Source of the DNA: Archangiaceae bacterium | GTDB taxonomy: Bacteria; Myxococcota; Myxococcia; Myxococcales; Myxococcaceae | Length of the DNA stretch: 35,948 nucleotides | Assembly (NCBI GenBank): GCA_016879935.1 | Contig: JAACJQ010000299.1 | Location: 1-35,948, forward strand | Direction of reading: 5' to 3' | Shown: positions 7,921 to 16,753 of the stretch, piece by piece | How positions within the stretch are numbered: position 1 is the stretch's first letter | Layout of the letters: the number at the start of each line of letters is the position of its first letter | The notes under the pieces: generated by a model | Told to the model about the DNA's origin: nothing | Database searches by the model: none | What the model saw: only the letters and a program-made list of their open reading frames with translations | Program-made: the position numbers and the translations under genes

Positions 7921-9564
7921 ATGTCCCTCGACCAGGCGAAGCGGGCGCTCGAGTCGGGAAAGCTGAGCGAAGGTGTCGTCGCGCTGCTCGAGGCGTGGCG
8001 GGCGGTGCCTGCCCCTCGTATCGCCGACGTGCTCGACGGGCTGTCGAAGCGCAGCCCTCGCGGCCCGATTCAGGGAAAGAACCAGGCCGAGCTGACGCGC
8101 GCGTTTCTGGAGCGTGTGGCCGAGAAGAACCCGCTCGACCCGCCGCGCCTCGCGGAGGTCATCGGCACCACGCGTTCGCAGCAGATGGTGGAGCAGCTCG
8201 AGGCCCTGCTCGACTGGCCAGCGGACCCGCGTTGGACGACGCCGTTCCTCCGGCTGCTCACGAATCCTCCGTTCACCGGCTCGGGCACCCAGTCGGCGTG
8301 GCGACGACTGTTCAAGCTGCTGCAGCAGACGGCGGACCCTCGCCTGCTCGAGCGGCTCCCCGCCCTCGACTTCGCGGCGCTGCTGGTGAGACCAGGCCAG
8401 GCGAACGTGGAGGCCTTCGCAGCCGAGTTCTTCACCGAGCGGAGAGATGCGGTGCTCGCGGCGGTGCGCAAGAAGCACAAGGCAGGTGCTCCACGAATCG
8501 GAGCAGCCGACGAAGCGACGCTGGCCGCCATCGAACGCCTCGTGGCGACCGACACCGTGACGCAGCTCGAGGCACAGGTCTTCGCGGCGCCCCAGTCGGA
8601 GGCACCCGCGGTGCTCACGGACTACCTGCTCGAGAAGGGGGACGAGCGCGGCGAGTTCATGGCGCTGCAGCAGCAACGGCTCGTGGGCCGCCTCAGCGAA
8701 GAGCAGGAAGCACGTGAAGAGGCGCTGCTCGAGAAGCACGCGACGACGTGGCTCGGCGCGCTGGCGACGGTGGTGGAGCCGACGACGGTTCGGTTCGAGC
8801 GCGGCTTCCCCGCGGCGTGCGAGCTCACGACGGGCCAACCGGCGCTGCTCGCTTCGGTGGCGAATGACCCGGCCTGGGCCACCGTGCGTCACCTGCATCT
8901 GCATAGCGACGTGCCGCAGACGCTCCTGCGATCTCCGGCGCTCAAGCAGCTCGAGGCCGTGACGCTCATTCGGGAGGCGGCTGCACGCGCGATGTTGAAC
9001 GCGCCCGAGGCGTGGCCGTGGCGGCAGGTGGCGCTCGATCTGCCGTCGTACCAGTCGCGGAGCGCAGACGTGGCGCTGCTGCAGCGCAGGCTGACCGCCA
9101 CGTTCCCCAACCTCACCTCACTCGCGCTCGACGGCTATCAGAATGCGGACGACGCGTTCGACTGGGTGACGAGTTTGCCGGTGATGGCGCAGCTGCGGTG
9201 GTTTGGCGTGAACTTCACCCACAGCTCGAGGCTCGCGGCGACGCTCGACCGGCTGCTGAAGCGCGTGCCGCCCACCGTGGACCTCGACCTGAGCTTTTGC
9301 TGCCACCAGGGCTACCGGTTCAGGCTGCACCGCTCGACGGAGCGGCGAGTGCTCGAGCTCGCGGGGCGCGGGTACCAGGGCACGACGAGCGTGCCGAACG
9401 ACGTGCTCCTCGAAGCGGCGGCGCCACTCGCTGGAACGCTCCATGAAGTCTGCTTCACCTCGCGCGCGACGAAGGCCCACCGCGCGAAGGCCGAGGCGCT
9501 GCTCGCGAGCGGCGGCGTGGTTCGGGTATCGAAGGAAGGCGCTCGGGTGCCGCTGCCAGACTGA
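7921..9564 (+). CDS. TIGR02996 repeat-companion protein
   Basis: A 547-residue, apparently cytoplasmic protein 11 bases after the transporter operon. Residues about 220-270 hold the TIGR02996 (myxobacterial repeat-companion) signature: TDYLLEKGDERGEFMALQQQ followed by REEALLEKHATTWLGAL and a PTTVRFERGFPAACEL strand. This module is typically found before leucine-rich-like repeats, and the rest of the protein has irregular units such as VRHLHLHSD, LEAVTLIREA, LTSLALDGY and LRWFGVNF that fit such repeats. The N-terminal 200 residues are helical and not recognised. No enzyme motif is present. A protein-interaction role is likely, but no partner can be named. The lack of a strong ribosome site leaves the exact start uncertain. 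Confidence 0.8.
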   Translation: MSLDQAKRALESGKLSEGVVALLEAWRAVPAPRIADVLDGLSKRSPRGPIQGKNQAELTRAFLERVAEKNPLDPPRLAEVIGTTRSQQMVEQLEALLDWPADPRWTTPFLRLLTNPPFTGSGTQSAWRRLFKLLQQTADPRLLERLPALDFAALLVRPGQANVEAFAAEFFTERRDAVLAAVRKKHKAGAPRIGAADEATLAAIERLVATDTVTQLEAQVFAAPQSEAPAVLTDYLLEKGDERGEFMALQQQRLVGRLSEEQEAREEALLEKHATTWLGALATVVEPTTVRFERGFPAACELTTGQPALLASVANDPAWATVRHLHLHSDVPQTLLRSPALKQLEAVTLIREAAARAMLNAPEAWPWRQVALDLPSYQSRSADVALLQRRLTATFPNLTSLALDGYQNADDAFDWVTSLPVMAQLRWFGVNFTHSSRLAATLDRLLKRVPPTVDLDLSFCCHQGYRFRLHRSTERRVLELAGRGYQGTTSVPNDVLLEAAAPLAGTLHEVCFTSRATKAHRAKAEALLASGGVVRVSKEGARVPLPD

Positions 9565-9577
9565 AGTCTCAGCGCGC

Positions 9578-10684
9578 TCAGTACTCGCACCACCTCGCGC
9601 AGAAGTCGCTCACCTGCCTTCGATTCTGCAAGGCGCGGCAGGCGCTGGGCGAACACCGGCCCTCGACGCAGCCGTGAAACGGCGGACAGTCGCTGTTCTC
9701 GTTGCATCCGCAACGGCCCGAGACGCCGAGCTCGGGGCCGCAGCCCAGGGGGTAGGTCGCGTCGTTGCACAGGAACGAGCCCGTGCAGGCCACGCCGCAG
9801 CCGCCGCAGTTGCCGCGGCTGTAGGAAATGTCGACGCACGAACCACCACAACAGCGTTCAGACTCGACGGTTGCTCCCGTGCATTGGGTGCCATCGCTCT
9901 TCGACTTGTACTGGCATTGGCCCGTCGACCGATTGCAGGTGCCGTTCGGGTCGTCGCAGCGGCCTGGCGACGGGTTGCGACACGACTTCGTGGTGCCGAC
10001 GCACCGGCCGTCGGTCGAGCACCGATCGCCCGTGGTGCATGGGTTGTCGTCTGAACACGCGCCGCCGACGTTCACCGCCGCGTAGACACAGCCACGCGAG
10101 GGGTCGCAGGTGGCGGTGGCGGCCATGCATTCCGGCTCGGAAGGCGCTCCACAGACGACCGGCGCACCGCCAACACACGCACGTTGCGAACACCGTTTTC
10201 CGGTGATGCAGGCGTTGCCGTCGGAACACAGCCCCGCTTCGCAATCAGGGTCTGCGCAGTCGATCAGGCCATCGGTGTCGTTGTCGGCACGGTCTGCACA
10301 GTCGCCCTCGGTGGTCGCAGGCACCTTGATCTGAACCAGCGTCTCGCCGCTCGCCTCCTTCGCACCGCTCTTCCACACGGCGGTGATGGTGGCTGACTTC
10401 CCGCTCAGGCAGCGTTCGTCTTCGGTCGCCGCGCAGGTGAAGTCGACGAAGGCGGAGCCGAACGAATCGAGTTGAACGGTGACAGGCGTACGAAGACTCC
10501 CGTGTGAGGACACGACCGTCACCGAGCCGGTGCCGACGTTGTCTTCGGGCGTTCGCGCACGAATCTCGATCTCCGAGCTCGTACCCAAGACGCTGACCGT
10601 CCCTGGTGTTGGAATGAGATCGAGCGTTCCGGCTGGACCGCTGCACCCCATCACCCCAACAAAAACAATGCTGAGCCCTCGCAT
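9578..10684 (-). CDS. Cys-rich lipoprotein with Ca-binding-like motif
   Basis: A 368-residue predicted lipoprotein. The ATG at 10684 is chosen because it gives a short signal peptide ending in the lipobox VMGC (Cys14) and has GGGGGAG just upstream; twelve more codons are open before it. Residues about 20-130 look like one Ig-like beta domain (TVSVLGTSSEIEIRA, SFGSAFVDFTC). Then comes DNDTDGLIDCADPDC, a DxDxDG-type motif common in myxobacterial surface proteins, and a Cys-rich region with pieces such as CSDDNPCTTGDRCSTDGRC and CGGCGVACTG. It is probably anchored at the cell surface or in the outer membrane. It is convergent with the TIGR02996 gene, 13 bases away. It lies 48 bases after the kinase gene on the same strand, so it could be transcribed with that operon. 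Confidence 0.8.
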   Translation of the reverse strand: MRGLSIVFVGVMGCSGPAGTLDLIPTPGTVSVLGTSSEIEIRARTPEDNVGTGSVTVVSSHGSLRTPVTVQLDSFGSAFVDFTCAATEDERCLSGKSATITAVWKSGAKEASGETLVQIKVPATTEGDCADRADNDTDGLIDCADPDCEAGLCSDGNACITGKRCSQRACVGGAPVVCGAPSEPECMAATATCDPSRGCVYAAVNVGGACSDDNPCTTGDRCSTDGRCVGTTKSCRNPSPGRCDDPNGTCNRSTGQCQYKSKSDGTQCTGATVESERCCGGSCVDISYSRGNCGGCGVACTGSFLCNDATYPLGCGPELGVSGRCGCNENSDCPPFHGCVEGRCSPSACRALQNRRQVSDFCARWCEY

Positions 10685-10732
10685 GTGCTCCCCCTTGGGC
10701 GCGAGGGGAGCAAGAACCAAACCAGGTGGCCG

Positions 10733-12505
10733 TCAGCTCTTCTTCACGGGCAGCCGCATGATGAACGTCGCGCCCTGCCCGACGGTGGATTCGGCGGTGA
10801 GCGTGCCGCGGTGGGCCTCGATGATGCTGCGCGACACCGAGAGCCCGAGGCCCGTGCCGAGCCCGCGCCGTTTGGTGGTGAAGAACGGCTTGAACAGGTT
10901 CTGCATCACCTCGGGAGGAATGCCCGGGCCCGTGTCCGAGACGAGCACCTTCACGAAGTCGCCGTCGGCCGCCGTCGCCACCGTCACCCGCTTCGTCGGT
11001 GACTCGGCCATCGCCTGGCCCGCGTTCATCATCAGGTTGAGGAGCACCTGCCGCAGCTGGTTGTTGTTGCCGAGAATGCCACCGAGCCCGTCTCCGAACG
11101 CGGTCTCGACCTTCACGCCCTGCATCTGCAGCTGATGCCGGCACAGCGTCAGCGCGCCCTGGAGCACCTCGTTCACGACGAGCGGCTCCATCTCCATCTC
11201 GGGCGGCCGTGCGAACTCGAGCAGGTTCTGCAGAATCTTGTTCGCGCGCTGCGTGTCCGACTCGATGAGGCCGAAGTACTCCTTCGCTTCGACCATGGTG
11301 TCTGCCTCTTTGCCGAGCTGTGCGAAGCCGAGGATGCCCACCATCGGGTTCTTCACCTCGTGCGCGACACTGGCAGCGAGCTCTCCGACGGCCGACAGCT
11401 TCTCGGACTGCACGAGGTTGTTGTGCGCGCGCTGCAGGTCGTCGCTGCGCCGAATCAACTCGCGGCTCATCTCGTTGAGCGCCGTGCCGACCGACCGAAT
11501 CTCGGGCGCCCCTTCGACGGGTACTTCGACGCCGTACTCGCCCTTCGAGATGACGGCCATGGTGTCACTGAGCCGACGCAGCGGCGCGGTGAGCGCACGT
11601 GAGAGGAAGACGGCCAGCACGAGCGCGAGCGCCACGATGCCTGCCGCGAACAAGAAGGAGCGACTCGACAACTCACGGGTCGCCCCGAACACCTCGGCGA
11701 CCGGCACCTCGGCCACGACGGCCGCGAGCCCCTGCCCCACGCGCGCATAGCTGGCCAGGCGCTGCTCGCCTTCGCCGTCGTACTGCTCGGCCCCGCGCGC
11801 CGCCTTGCCGCTGAGCGCGCTCTTCACCGGCGTCAGCCCCGAGAAGTCTTCGTGCGCGATGACCTTCGAGGCATCACGATGCGCGAGCACACGGCCGATG
11901 GCGTCGACGAGGAACACCCGCGTCACGCTGCCGGTGTTGACGGTGCGCAGCAGCCGCTCGGGCCGAAGATCGGCGGTGATGATGGCCTTGCCGTCGGCGG
12001 TGACGACCGAGAGGCGCAGCAGCGCGAGGTCGGGCGCGAGGCTGGCGTTCTGCAGCAACACTCCCGACTTCCGCACCACGTCGAACGGCACCGGGGTCTG
12101 TTTGCGCGCCAGCAGAATGTCTTCACGCTCGATGTTCAACGTCGAGAGGCGGTCGGCGTCGACGAAGAGAAAGGCGCGCTCGACACCGGCCTCCGAGACG
12201 GTGTCGACCTCGAGCGAGAGCACTTCGTCATCGGCCGAGAACAACGACTTCGCGCGGCGCTCGGCGTCACCCGGCGTGCTGGCGTACTCCTGACCGAAGT
12301 AGCGCAGCTTGTCGGTGAAGCCATCGACGGTGGTCTCGACCTGGTCGGCCACGGCGCCAGCGACGAGCGCGTTGACGTCATAGACGGTCGCCTCTTTGTC
12401 TCGCGTGACGATGCGGGTCGCGAGTGTGAGGTAGAGCGCCATCGCCGCCGTCAGCAGCAGGCTGATGAGCAGCACCACCTGGGCGCGAATCGACAGTCGA
12501 GTCAT
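10733..12505 (-). CDS. Membrane sensor histidine kinase (Cache-HAMP-HisKA-HATPase)
   Basis: A 590-residue kinase. Spans at residues about 8-28 and 283-303 bracket a 250-residue periplasmic sensor region. It fits a double-Cache fold; FLVDAIGRVLAHRDA (198-212) is typical of the distal Cache repeat. HAMP follows (about 301-352), then the dimerisation domain with phosphoacceptor His382 in ASVAHEVKNPM. The catalytic domain has an N-box around Asn490-Asn494, G1 DTGPGIP (524-530) and G2 GLGTGLGLS (548-556). All residues needed for phosphotransfer are present. It has no attached receiver. The start codon directly abuts the stop of the Fn3-like gene, making it the last gene of a five-gene operon with two stand-alone receivers, its probable partners. 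The ligand is unknown; extracytoplasmic proteins of the same operon are candidates for signal delivery. Confidence 0.93.
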   Translation of the reverse strand: MTRLSIRAQVVLLISLLLTAAMALYLTLATRIVTRDKEATVYDVNALVAGAVADQVETTVDGFTDKLRYFGQEYASTPGDAERRAKSLFSADDEVLSLEVDTVSEAGVERAFLFVDADRLSTLNIEREDILLARKQTPVPFDVVRKSGVLLQNASLAPDLALLRLSVVTADGKAIITADLRPERLLRTVNTGSVTRVFLVDAIGRVLAHRDASKVIAHEDFSGLTPVKSALSGKAARGAEQYDGEGEQRLASYARVGQGLAAVVAEVPVAEVFGATRELSSRSFLFAAGIVALALVLAVFLSRALTAPLRRLSDTMAVISKGEYGVEVPVEGAPEIRSVGTALNEMSRELIRRSDDLQRAHNNLVQSEKLSAVGELAASVAHEVKNPMVGILGFAQLGKEADTMVEAKEYFGLIESDTQRANKILQNLLEFARPPEMEMEPLVVNEVLQGALTLCRHQLQMQGVKVETAFGDGLGGILGNNNQLRQVLLNLMMNAGQAMAESPTKRVTVATAADGDFVKVLVSDTGPGIPPEVMQNLFKPFFTTKRRGLGTGLGLSVSRSIIEAHRGTLTAESTVGQGATFIMRLPVKKS

Positions 12506-14617
12506 TCAGGGACCTCCCAGCTCGAACGAATACCCCACCCGCAACCCCAGCCCGCTCGTCGAGACCTTCGCGAGCTGCCCATCGAGAGTTCCGAACAGCC
12601 CCGAGAGCTCGACCTCGAGGTGCCCTGGGCCCAGCTTGCGGCCGATGGCGAAGGCGAGCTCGAGGTCGCCGACGACGCGGGTCTCACGCGCGTTGCCGAC
12701 GGTGAGCAGCGCGAGCTGGAACGCAGGGCCGATGCCACCGTGCAGCACGAAGGCGCCGACAGGCTGGTGCCAGCCGACGAGCACGCTGAAGGGGAACACC
12801 CAGGCTCGGGCCTCGATCTGCTCAGGGCCGAAGTCGACCGAGCGCGACGCGGTGTAGACGCCCGCGCGCGCCTCGACGCCGAGCCGCCGCGACAAGACCG
12901 GGAGCCGAACGGTGAGCCCGAGCGTGGCAGTTGGAGAGGTCACCGACGAGAAGTTGAACAGGCCGCCGGCACGCGCCGCGATCGAGACGACGGGCGGGAG
13001 CGGACGGAAGAGGTCGAGCTCGGTGGTGAACTCGCGCTCTTCGATGCGCAGCACGTCTTCGCCATCACCCGGCGGAGACCACTTCGCCGAGAAGAAGCCA
13101 TCGTGGGGAACGGGCGCGTCGATGAGGCCCTTCTGCACTGACAGGCGCGGCGCGATGTCCATCACGGGCCTGCCCTTGCCGTCTCGCATCACCAGCCGAA
13201 CCTCGTCACCGACGAGCGTGACCTCGGCGCGCGCGACGGGCGGAACGCCGACGAAGATCTCCCTCGGCTCGGTCCACGACGAGACCCGGCTCGCGTTGCC
13301 CTTCGCGCGAATTCGAACGCTGTGCGCGCCTTCGGAGAGGTCGTTCAGCGTCTTGGGCGCCGACGGCACCTGCAGAATCTGCCCATCGACCTCGAGCTCG
13401 TAGAACACGGCCTTGTCGACGCGGCTCCACGCCACCTCGACGGGCTCACCCGGCTTCACGACGACGTCCTGCTCGGGCGCAATCCAGATGACGTTGGCGA
13501 GCGGGTCGGGGGCGACGACGTCGACGGCTCTGGGCTCGCTGAAGAGCGAGGTGTGGCTCTTGTCGTCACGGGCCTGCACGCGCCACCAGACCTTGCCGGG
13601 GGGCACGTCGGTCGCGCGGAACTGCGAGGCGTTGACGACGCCCGACGAGACGACGGTCTTGAAGTCACGCTCGGTGGCGATCTCCACGCGGTACTGCGAG
13701 GCCCCGACGACGGGTGTCCACGCGAGGTCGAGCTTGAGCGGCGTCGAAGAATCTCCGCGGGGCACTGGCGTCGCGAGGCGAACCTTGAAGACGCTCTCCT
13801 GGCTCCAGTCGCCGGGTGTGCCGCGCTCGTCGATGGCCGCGACGCGCCAGCGGTACTCACCCGCGGCGTTCGGCTTGAACGCGAGCGTCGTCGTGGTCGA
13901 GGTGAGCGAGACCTTCTCTTTCGTGTCGGTCGACGCCTCGAGCACCCAGGAGGCAGCGCAGGCGACCTCGCTCCACGCGAGCGTGACGGTGGGCGTACCG
14001 AGAATCACGTCGCCTGCGGCCTTCACCTTCGGAGCGCCCGGCCGAATCGTGAAGCGCCGCACGCCGGTCGACTCGCCCGTTCGCCCGCGCACGTCGACGG
14101 CCTTGGCGCGCCAGTACCAGGTGCCGGCCGAGACCTGCCCCAGCGAGACGCTCGGCGACTTCGAGGCGAGCTGACGGGCGGGCGCGAAGTCTTTCGACTG
14201 CGAGACCTCGACGACGAACTCGGTGATGAGTGGGGAGGCCTCGAACGAGAGCTCGACCGGCTGCGCGCAGGGCAGCAGCGCCTCGTCGAGCGGCAGCTTC
14301 GGAACGGGCACGGTCGACTCGAGCGCGACGGTGCGGGGCTGACTCCACTCGCTCGCGCGGCCTTCGGCGTCGAAGCTGCGCACCCGCCACCAGTGCGTCA
14401 CCGAGGGCAATTGCTCCCAGCGATAGGCAGGAGTCGGCACGCGCGTCTGCAGCACCACCTCGACGAACGCGGCGTCTTTGGCGATCTGCAGCTCGTAGCC
14501 CTTCGCGCCGGGCACGTCTTTCCACCGCAGCACGATGCGGGCGCTCTGGGCGAAGCCCATCAATGGCGTGAGGAGCAACAGCCCCACCACGGCGAGCCGG
14601 CGCGCGTCACTTCCCAC
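12506..14617 (-). CDS. Fn3-like repeat protein with C-terminal beta-barrel
   Basis: A 703-residue exported protein starting at GTG 14617, which overlaps the end of the FecR gene by 11 bases. A signal peptide (about residues 1-23, ending GFAQ) is followed by at least five fibronectin-III-like units. Each has an opening W (WKDVPGAKGYELQIA, LAWSEVACAASWVLEA, LAWTPVVGASQYRVEIA, VAWSRVDKAVFYELEV) and a closing WWRV or YRWRV strand. The last 160 residues alternate polar and hydrophobic residues in short strands and end GLGLRVGYSFELGGP, as in small outer-membrane barrels. I infer a barrel in the outer membrane with a periplasmic or surface Fn3 stalk. The same unit type occurs in the FecR-domain protein encoded just upstream, suggesting the two proteins touch or diverged from a shared module. 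Confidence 0.78.
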   Translation of the reverse strand: MGSDARRLAVVGLLLLTPLMGFAQSARIVLRWKDVPGAKGYELQIAKDAAFVEVVLQTRVPTPAYRWEQLPSVTHWWRVRSFDAEGRASEWSQPRTVALESTVPVPKLPLDEALLPCAQPVELSFEASPLITEFVVEVSQSKDFAPARQLASKSPSVSLGQVSAGTWYWRAKAVDVRGRTGESTGVRRFTIRPGAPKVKAAGDVILGTPTVTLAWSEVACAASWVLEASTDTKEKVSLTSTTTTLAFKPNAAGEYRWRVAAIDERGTPGDWSQESVFKVRLATPVPRGDSSTPLKLDLAWTPVVGASQYRVEIATERDFKTVVSSGVVNASQFRATDVPPGKVWWRVQARDDKSHTSLFSEPRAVDVVAPDPLANVIWIAPEQDVVVKPGEPVEVAWSRVDKAVFYELEVDGQILQVPSAPKTLNDLSEGAHSVRIRAKGNASRVSSWTEPREIFVGVPPVARAEVTLVGDEVRLVMRDGKGRPVMDIAPRLSVQKGLIDAPVPHDGFFSAKWSPPGDGEDVLRIEEREFTTELDLFRPLPPVVSIAARAGGLFNFSSVTSPTATLGLTVRLPVLSRRLGVEARAGVYTASRSVDFGPEQIEARAWVFPFSVLVGWHQPVGAFVLHGGIGPAFQLALLTVGNARETRVVGDLELAFAIGRKLGPGHLEVELSGLFGTLDGQLAKVSTSGLGLRVGYSFELGGP

Positions 14618-15827
14618 GGGCGGGCGTCACCTCGATCTCGGGGTTGAGCAGCTCGGGCGCTTCGGGAATCGCCTTGTGAATGATGCGAAAACGCGACGCT
14701 TCGGAGGGCAAGGCTTCACCGAGCGCGTCGTCGGCCGCACGCACGCGCCAGAACCAGCTGCCTTCGGCGAGCGACGAGACGAGCTTCACCTGCGTACCCG
14801 AGACCGTCTCGGAGACGGCGAGCGGCTCGAAGCTCTGCGAGGCGCTGACCTCGAGCAGGTAGCGCCCCACGCCGGGCAGCGGCGTCCACGCGTACTCGAG
14901 GCGGGTGCCGGGCGGAGCGAGCACGACCTCACCGGGCCGTGGCATGCGGTTGGCGGGCGACAGGTCCTCCACGAGCGAGAAGCGGCGCGCCTCCGAGAGC
15001 GGAACACCAGCCGAGTCGACGATGCGCCACCACGTCACGCCACCAGAAGGCGACGAGAGCTCTTTCTGCGAGCCGTCGACGGGAAGGTCGCTCGAGAGGA
15101 ACGCGAAGAGCCGATCTCGGGCGATCTGCAGCCGGGCGCCTTTGGGAGCCTCGCTCCAGCTGAGCGTCACGGTCGGCGGCGCGCCGTGGAACAGCTGGCG
15201 GTGCTGCGCTTCGGGCGCGAGGAGCGTCACCGGCCACGACGGCAAGAGCACCATCTCGTCCATCACCCGCGCGCGCGCCCCTGCGTCGACCCCCGTCGTC
15301 CTGCCCTTCGCCGAGACCTGCGCCGTGCCCTTCGTCACGTTGACGTCGAGCTGGCCCTTCGAGACGTCGACACGCGCAGACGCAGCAGGCGGCAGAGTGG
15401 CGGTGCCATCTTTCGTCGCGAGGGTGAGCGGCACCTGGCCTGCGACGCCGGCGATGGAGCCCTGCCGCAGCGTCACCGAGCGGCCCTGCCCGCGCTGCGG
15501 CTCGATGACGACGAGGCTGCGCTCATCGAGCTCGAGCACGGTGCCATCGAGGAACTCGACGCGCGCTTCGCTGCCGGGCGGCACGTAGACGGCGTCAGAC
15601 TCGTGCACGTCGTCACCGCGCGTGGCGGTCCCCCAGCCCAGCGTCTCGGCGGGCCGAACCTGCAGCGCTCCGACGGCGAGCTGAATGTGGCCGGCGACGG
15701 TGTTGGTGGTGCGCAGGTGGGGCGGCGTCGGCTTGAGCGCGGCCGTGAGCGACACGACCGCGATGAGCGCACCGACTCCAGCCACCACGACGTCACGGTA
15801 CGAGCGCGTCTCGGCCACGGTCGTCAC
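14607..15827 (-). CDS. FecR-domain membrane-anchored protein
   Basis: A 406-residue protein with one N-terminal anchor (VVVAGVGALIAVVSLTAAL, about residues 13-31) and the rest in the periplasm. The FecR domain spans about residues 40-165, with the family pattern of a glycine-rich strand ladder: GWGTATRGDDVHESDAVYV, then SEARVEFLDGTVLELDE, then VTLRQGSIAG. Two Fn3-like units follow, each ending in WWRI or WFWRVRA. In iron-siderophore systems FecR passes a signal to an anti-sigma or sigma factor. Here there is no sigma factor and no TonB receptor, but there are two receivers and a kinase, so the domain is likely used as a periplasmic binding module. The start overlaps the stop of the upstream receiver gene by 4 bases. 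Confidence 0.85.
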   Translation of the reverse strand: MTTVAETRSYRDVVVAGVGALIAVVSLTAALKPTPPHLRTTNTVAGHIQLAVGALQVRPAETLGWGTATRGDDVHESDAVYVPPGSEARVEFLDGTVLELDERSLVVIEPQRGQGRSVTLRQGSIAGVAGQVPLTLATKDGTATLPPAASARVDVSKGQLDVNVTKGTAQVSAKGRTTGVDAGARARVMDEMVLLPSWPVTLLAPEAQHRQLFHGAPPTVTLSWSEAPKGARLQIARDRLFAFLSSDLPVDGSQKELSSPSGGVTWWRIVDSAGVPLSEARRFSLVEDLSPANRMPRPGEVVLAPPGTRLEYAWTPLPGVGRYLLEVSASQSFEPLAVSETVSGTQVKLVSSLAEGSWFWRVRAADDALGEALPSEASRFRIIHKAIPEAPELLNPEIEVTPARGK

Positions 15828-16270
15828 TCACGCTTCCGCCGCAGCGGGGCGATCTCGGCGACGACCTGCGTGAGGGTCTCGCGCAGCGTGTCGACGGCCG
15901 AGGGCTGCTCGACGCTGGCGATGGCCATGGCAACGGCCTCTTCGATGGCCTGCAACGACTTGAACGGTTTTCCGAGAGTCACCTCGGGGCGCTCTTCGCC
16001 GAACGAGAACGGCTCGGGGTGACCGGTGATGAGCACGACGGGGAGCGTGGGCTGGCGACGACGCGCCTCGATCATCACCTCGCCGCCGTGCATGCCGGGG
16101 AGCATCTTGTCGACGACGAGACAATCGACGGGGCCGGTGTCGAGCAGCGAGAGCGCGGCTTCACCCGACTGCGCCGTGAGCACCTCGTAGCCGGCGCGAG
16201 TCAGGGTACGCGCCACCAGCACGCAGACCTCGGCCTCGTCATCGACGACGAGCACGCGACGCGACGTCAC
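15824..16270 (-). CDS. Stand-alone receiver (response regulator)
   Basis: A 148-residue single-domain receiver. The acidic pocket is VVDDEAE (Asp10, Asp11), the phosphoacceptor is Asp54 in LVVDKMLPGMHG, and the switch residues Thr82 and Lys101 are present (ITGHPEP, GKPF). The usual stretch between beta-4 and beta-5 is replaced by FSFGEERPEVTL, shorter than normal. A 35-residue C-terminal helix without any output domain follows. It should relay phosphate or act by protein contact. It overlaps both neighbours by 4 bases (ATGA type), so its expression is tied to the first receiver and to the FecR-domain gene. Confidence 0.9.
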   Translation of the reverse strand: MTSRRVLVVDDEAEVCVLVARTLTRAGYEVLTAQSGEAALSLLDTGPVDCLVVDKMLPGMHGGEVMIEARRRQPTLPVVLITGHPEPFSFGEERPEVTLGKPFKSLQAIEEAVAMAIASVEQPSAVDTLRETLTQVVAEIAPLRRKRE

Positions 16271-16671
16271 GCAGCGGCTCCACGCGACGCCCGAATGGCC
16301 GCTTCGCAGATGTCGAGAATGTCGTGAACGCCGAAGGGCTTCGTCACGTACGCATGCACGCCGAGGTCGTTCGCCGCCAGCTGCGTCTCGGGCGTGGGAA
16401 AGCCAGTGATGAGCAGCGCGCGCAAGTTGGGCCGCACCGAGCGGGCCTGCTTGAGCACCTCGAGGCCGTCGATGCCGGGCAGGTTCTTGTCGGTGACGAG
16501 CAGGTCGAATGGCTCGGCCTTCAGGCGAACCAGACCTTCTTCGGCGGTGTCGACGAGCGAGACGCTGTGGCCGGCGCGGGTCAACACACGCTCGAGCAGC
16601 ATGCGGGCCGAGCGGTCGTCGTCGATGACGAGAATTCGACCGGGGACCTTCGGAGCTACCGGGGCGCTCAT
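16267..16671 (-). CDS. Stand-alone receiver, first gene of sensory operon
   Basis: A 134-residue receiver with Asp17-19 (VIDDDR), phosphoacceptor Asp61 (LVTDKNLPGIDG), Thr90 and Lys112 (TKPFG), all in normal positions. It has no output domain. It differs from the second receiver but shares the rare DKxLPG around the phosphoacceptor, which suggests duplication. As the first gene of the operon, its promoter should lie in the 82 bases shared with the divergent DNA glycosylase gene. No Shine-Dalgarno sequence is seen ahead of the ATG, so a leaderless or weakly translated message is possible. Confidence 0.9.
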   Translation of the reverse strand: MSAPVAPKVPGRILVIDDDRSARMLLERVLTRAGHSVSLVDTAEEGLVRLKAEPFDLLVTDKNLPGIDGLEVLKQARSVRPNLRALLITGFPTPETQLAANDLGVHAYVTKPFGVHDILDICEAAIRASRGAAA

Positions 16672-16753
16672 GCGGCGGCGACTGTACCTCGTGGCGAGCC
16701 GGGGTGTGCCTGATTCCCTCGGTGGGGGTGGGTCAGGCGGCTACAGTGCCGTC
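16672..16753. other. Divergent intergenic region, receiver operon / glycosylase
   Basis: This 82-bp region must hold the start signals of both divergent units. I see no convincing -35/-10 pair. Two short inverted repeats are present: GCCTGA (16708-16713) with TCAGGC (16733-16738), and ACTGTA (16681-16686) with TACAGT (16742-16747). They are not concentric and are short enough to arise by chance. Confidence 0.4.

Noticed and set aside
11852-13141. A 429-codon plus-strand frame across the kinase and Fn3 genes
   Set aside because: Antisense shadow with low-complexity Arg/Asp/Glu content; the minus-strand genes have complete motifs.
16681-16747. A LexA-type site in the glycosylase promoter region
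   Set aside because: ACTGTA and TACAGT are 55 bases apart and cannot form one operator.
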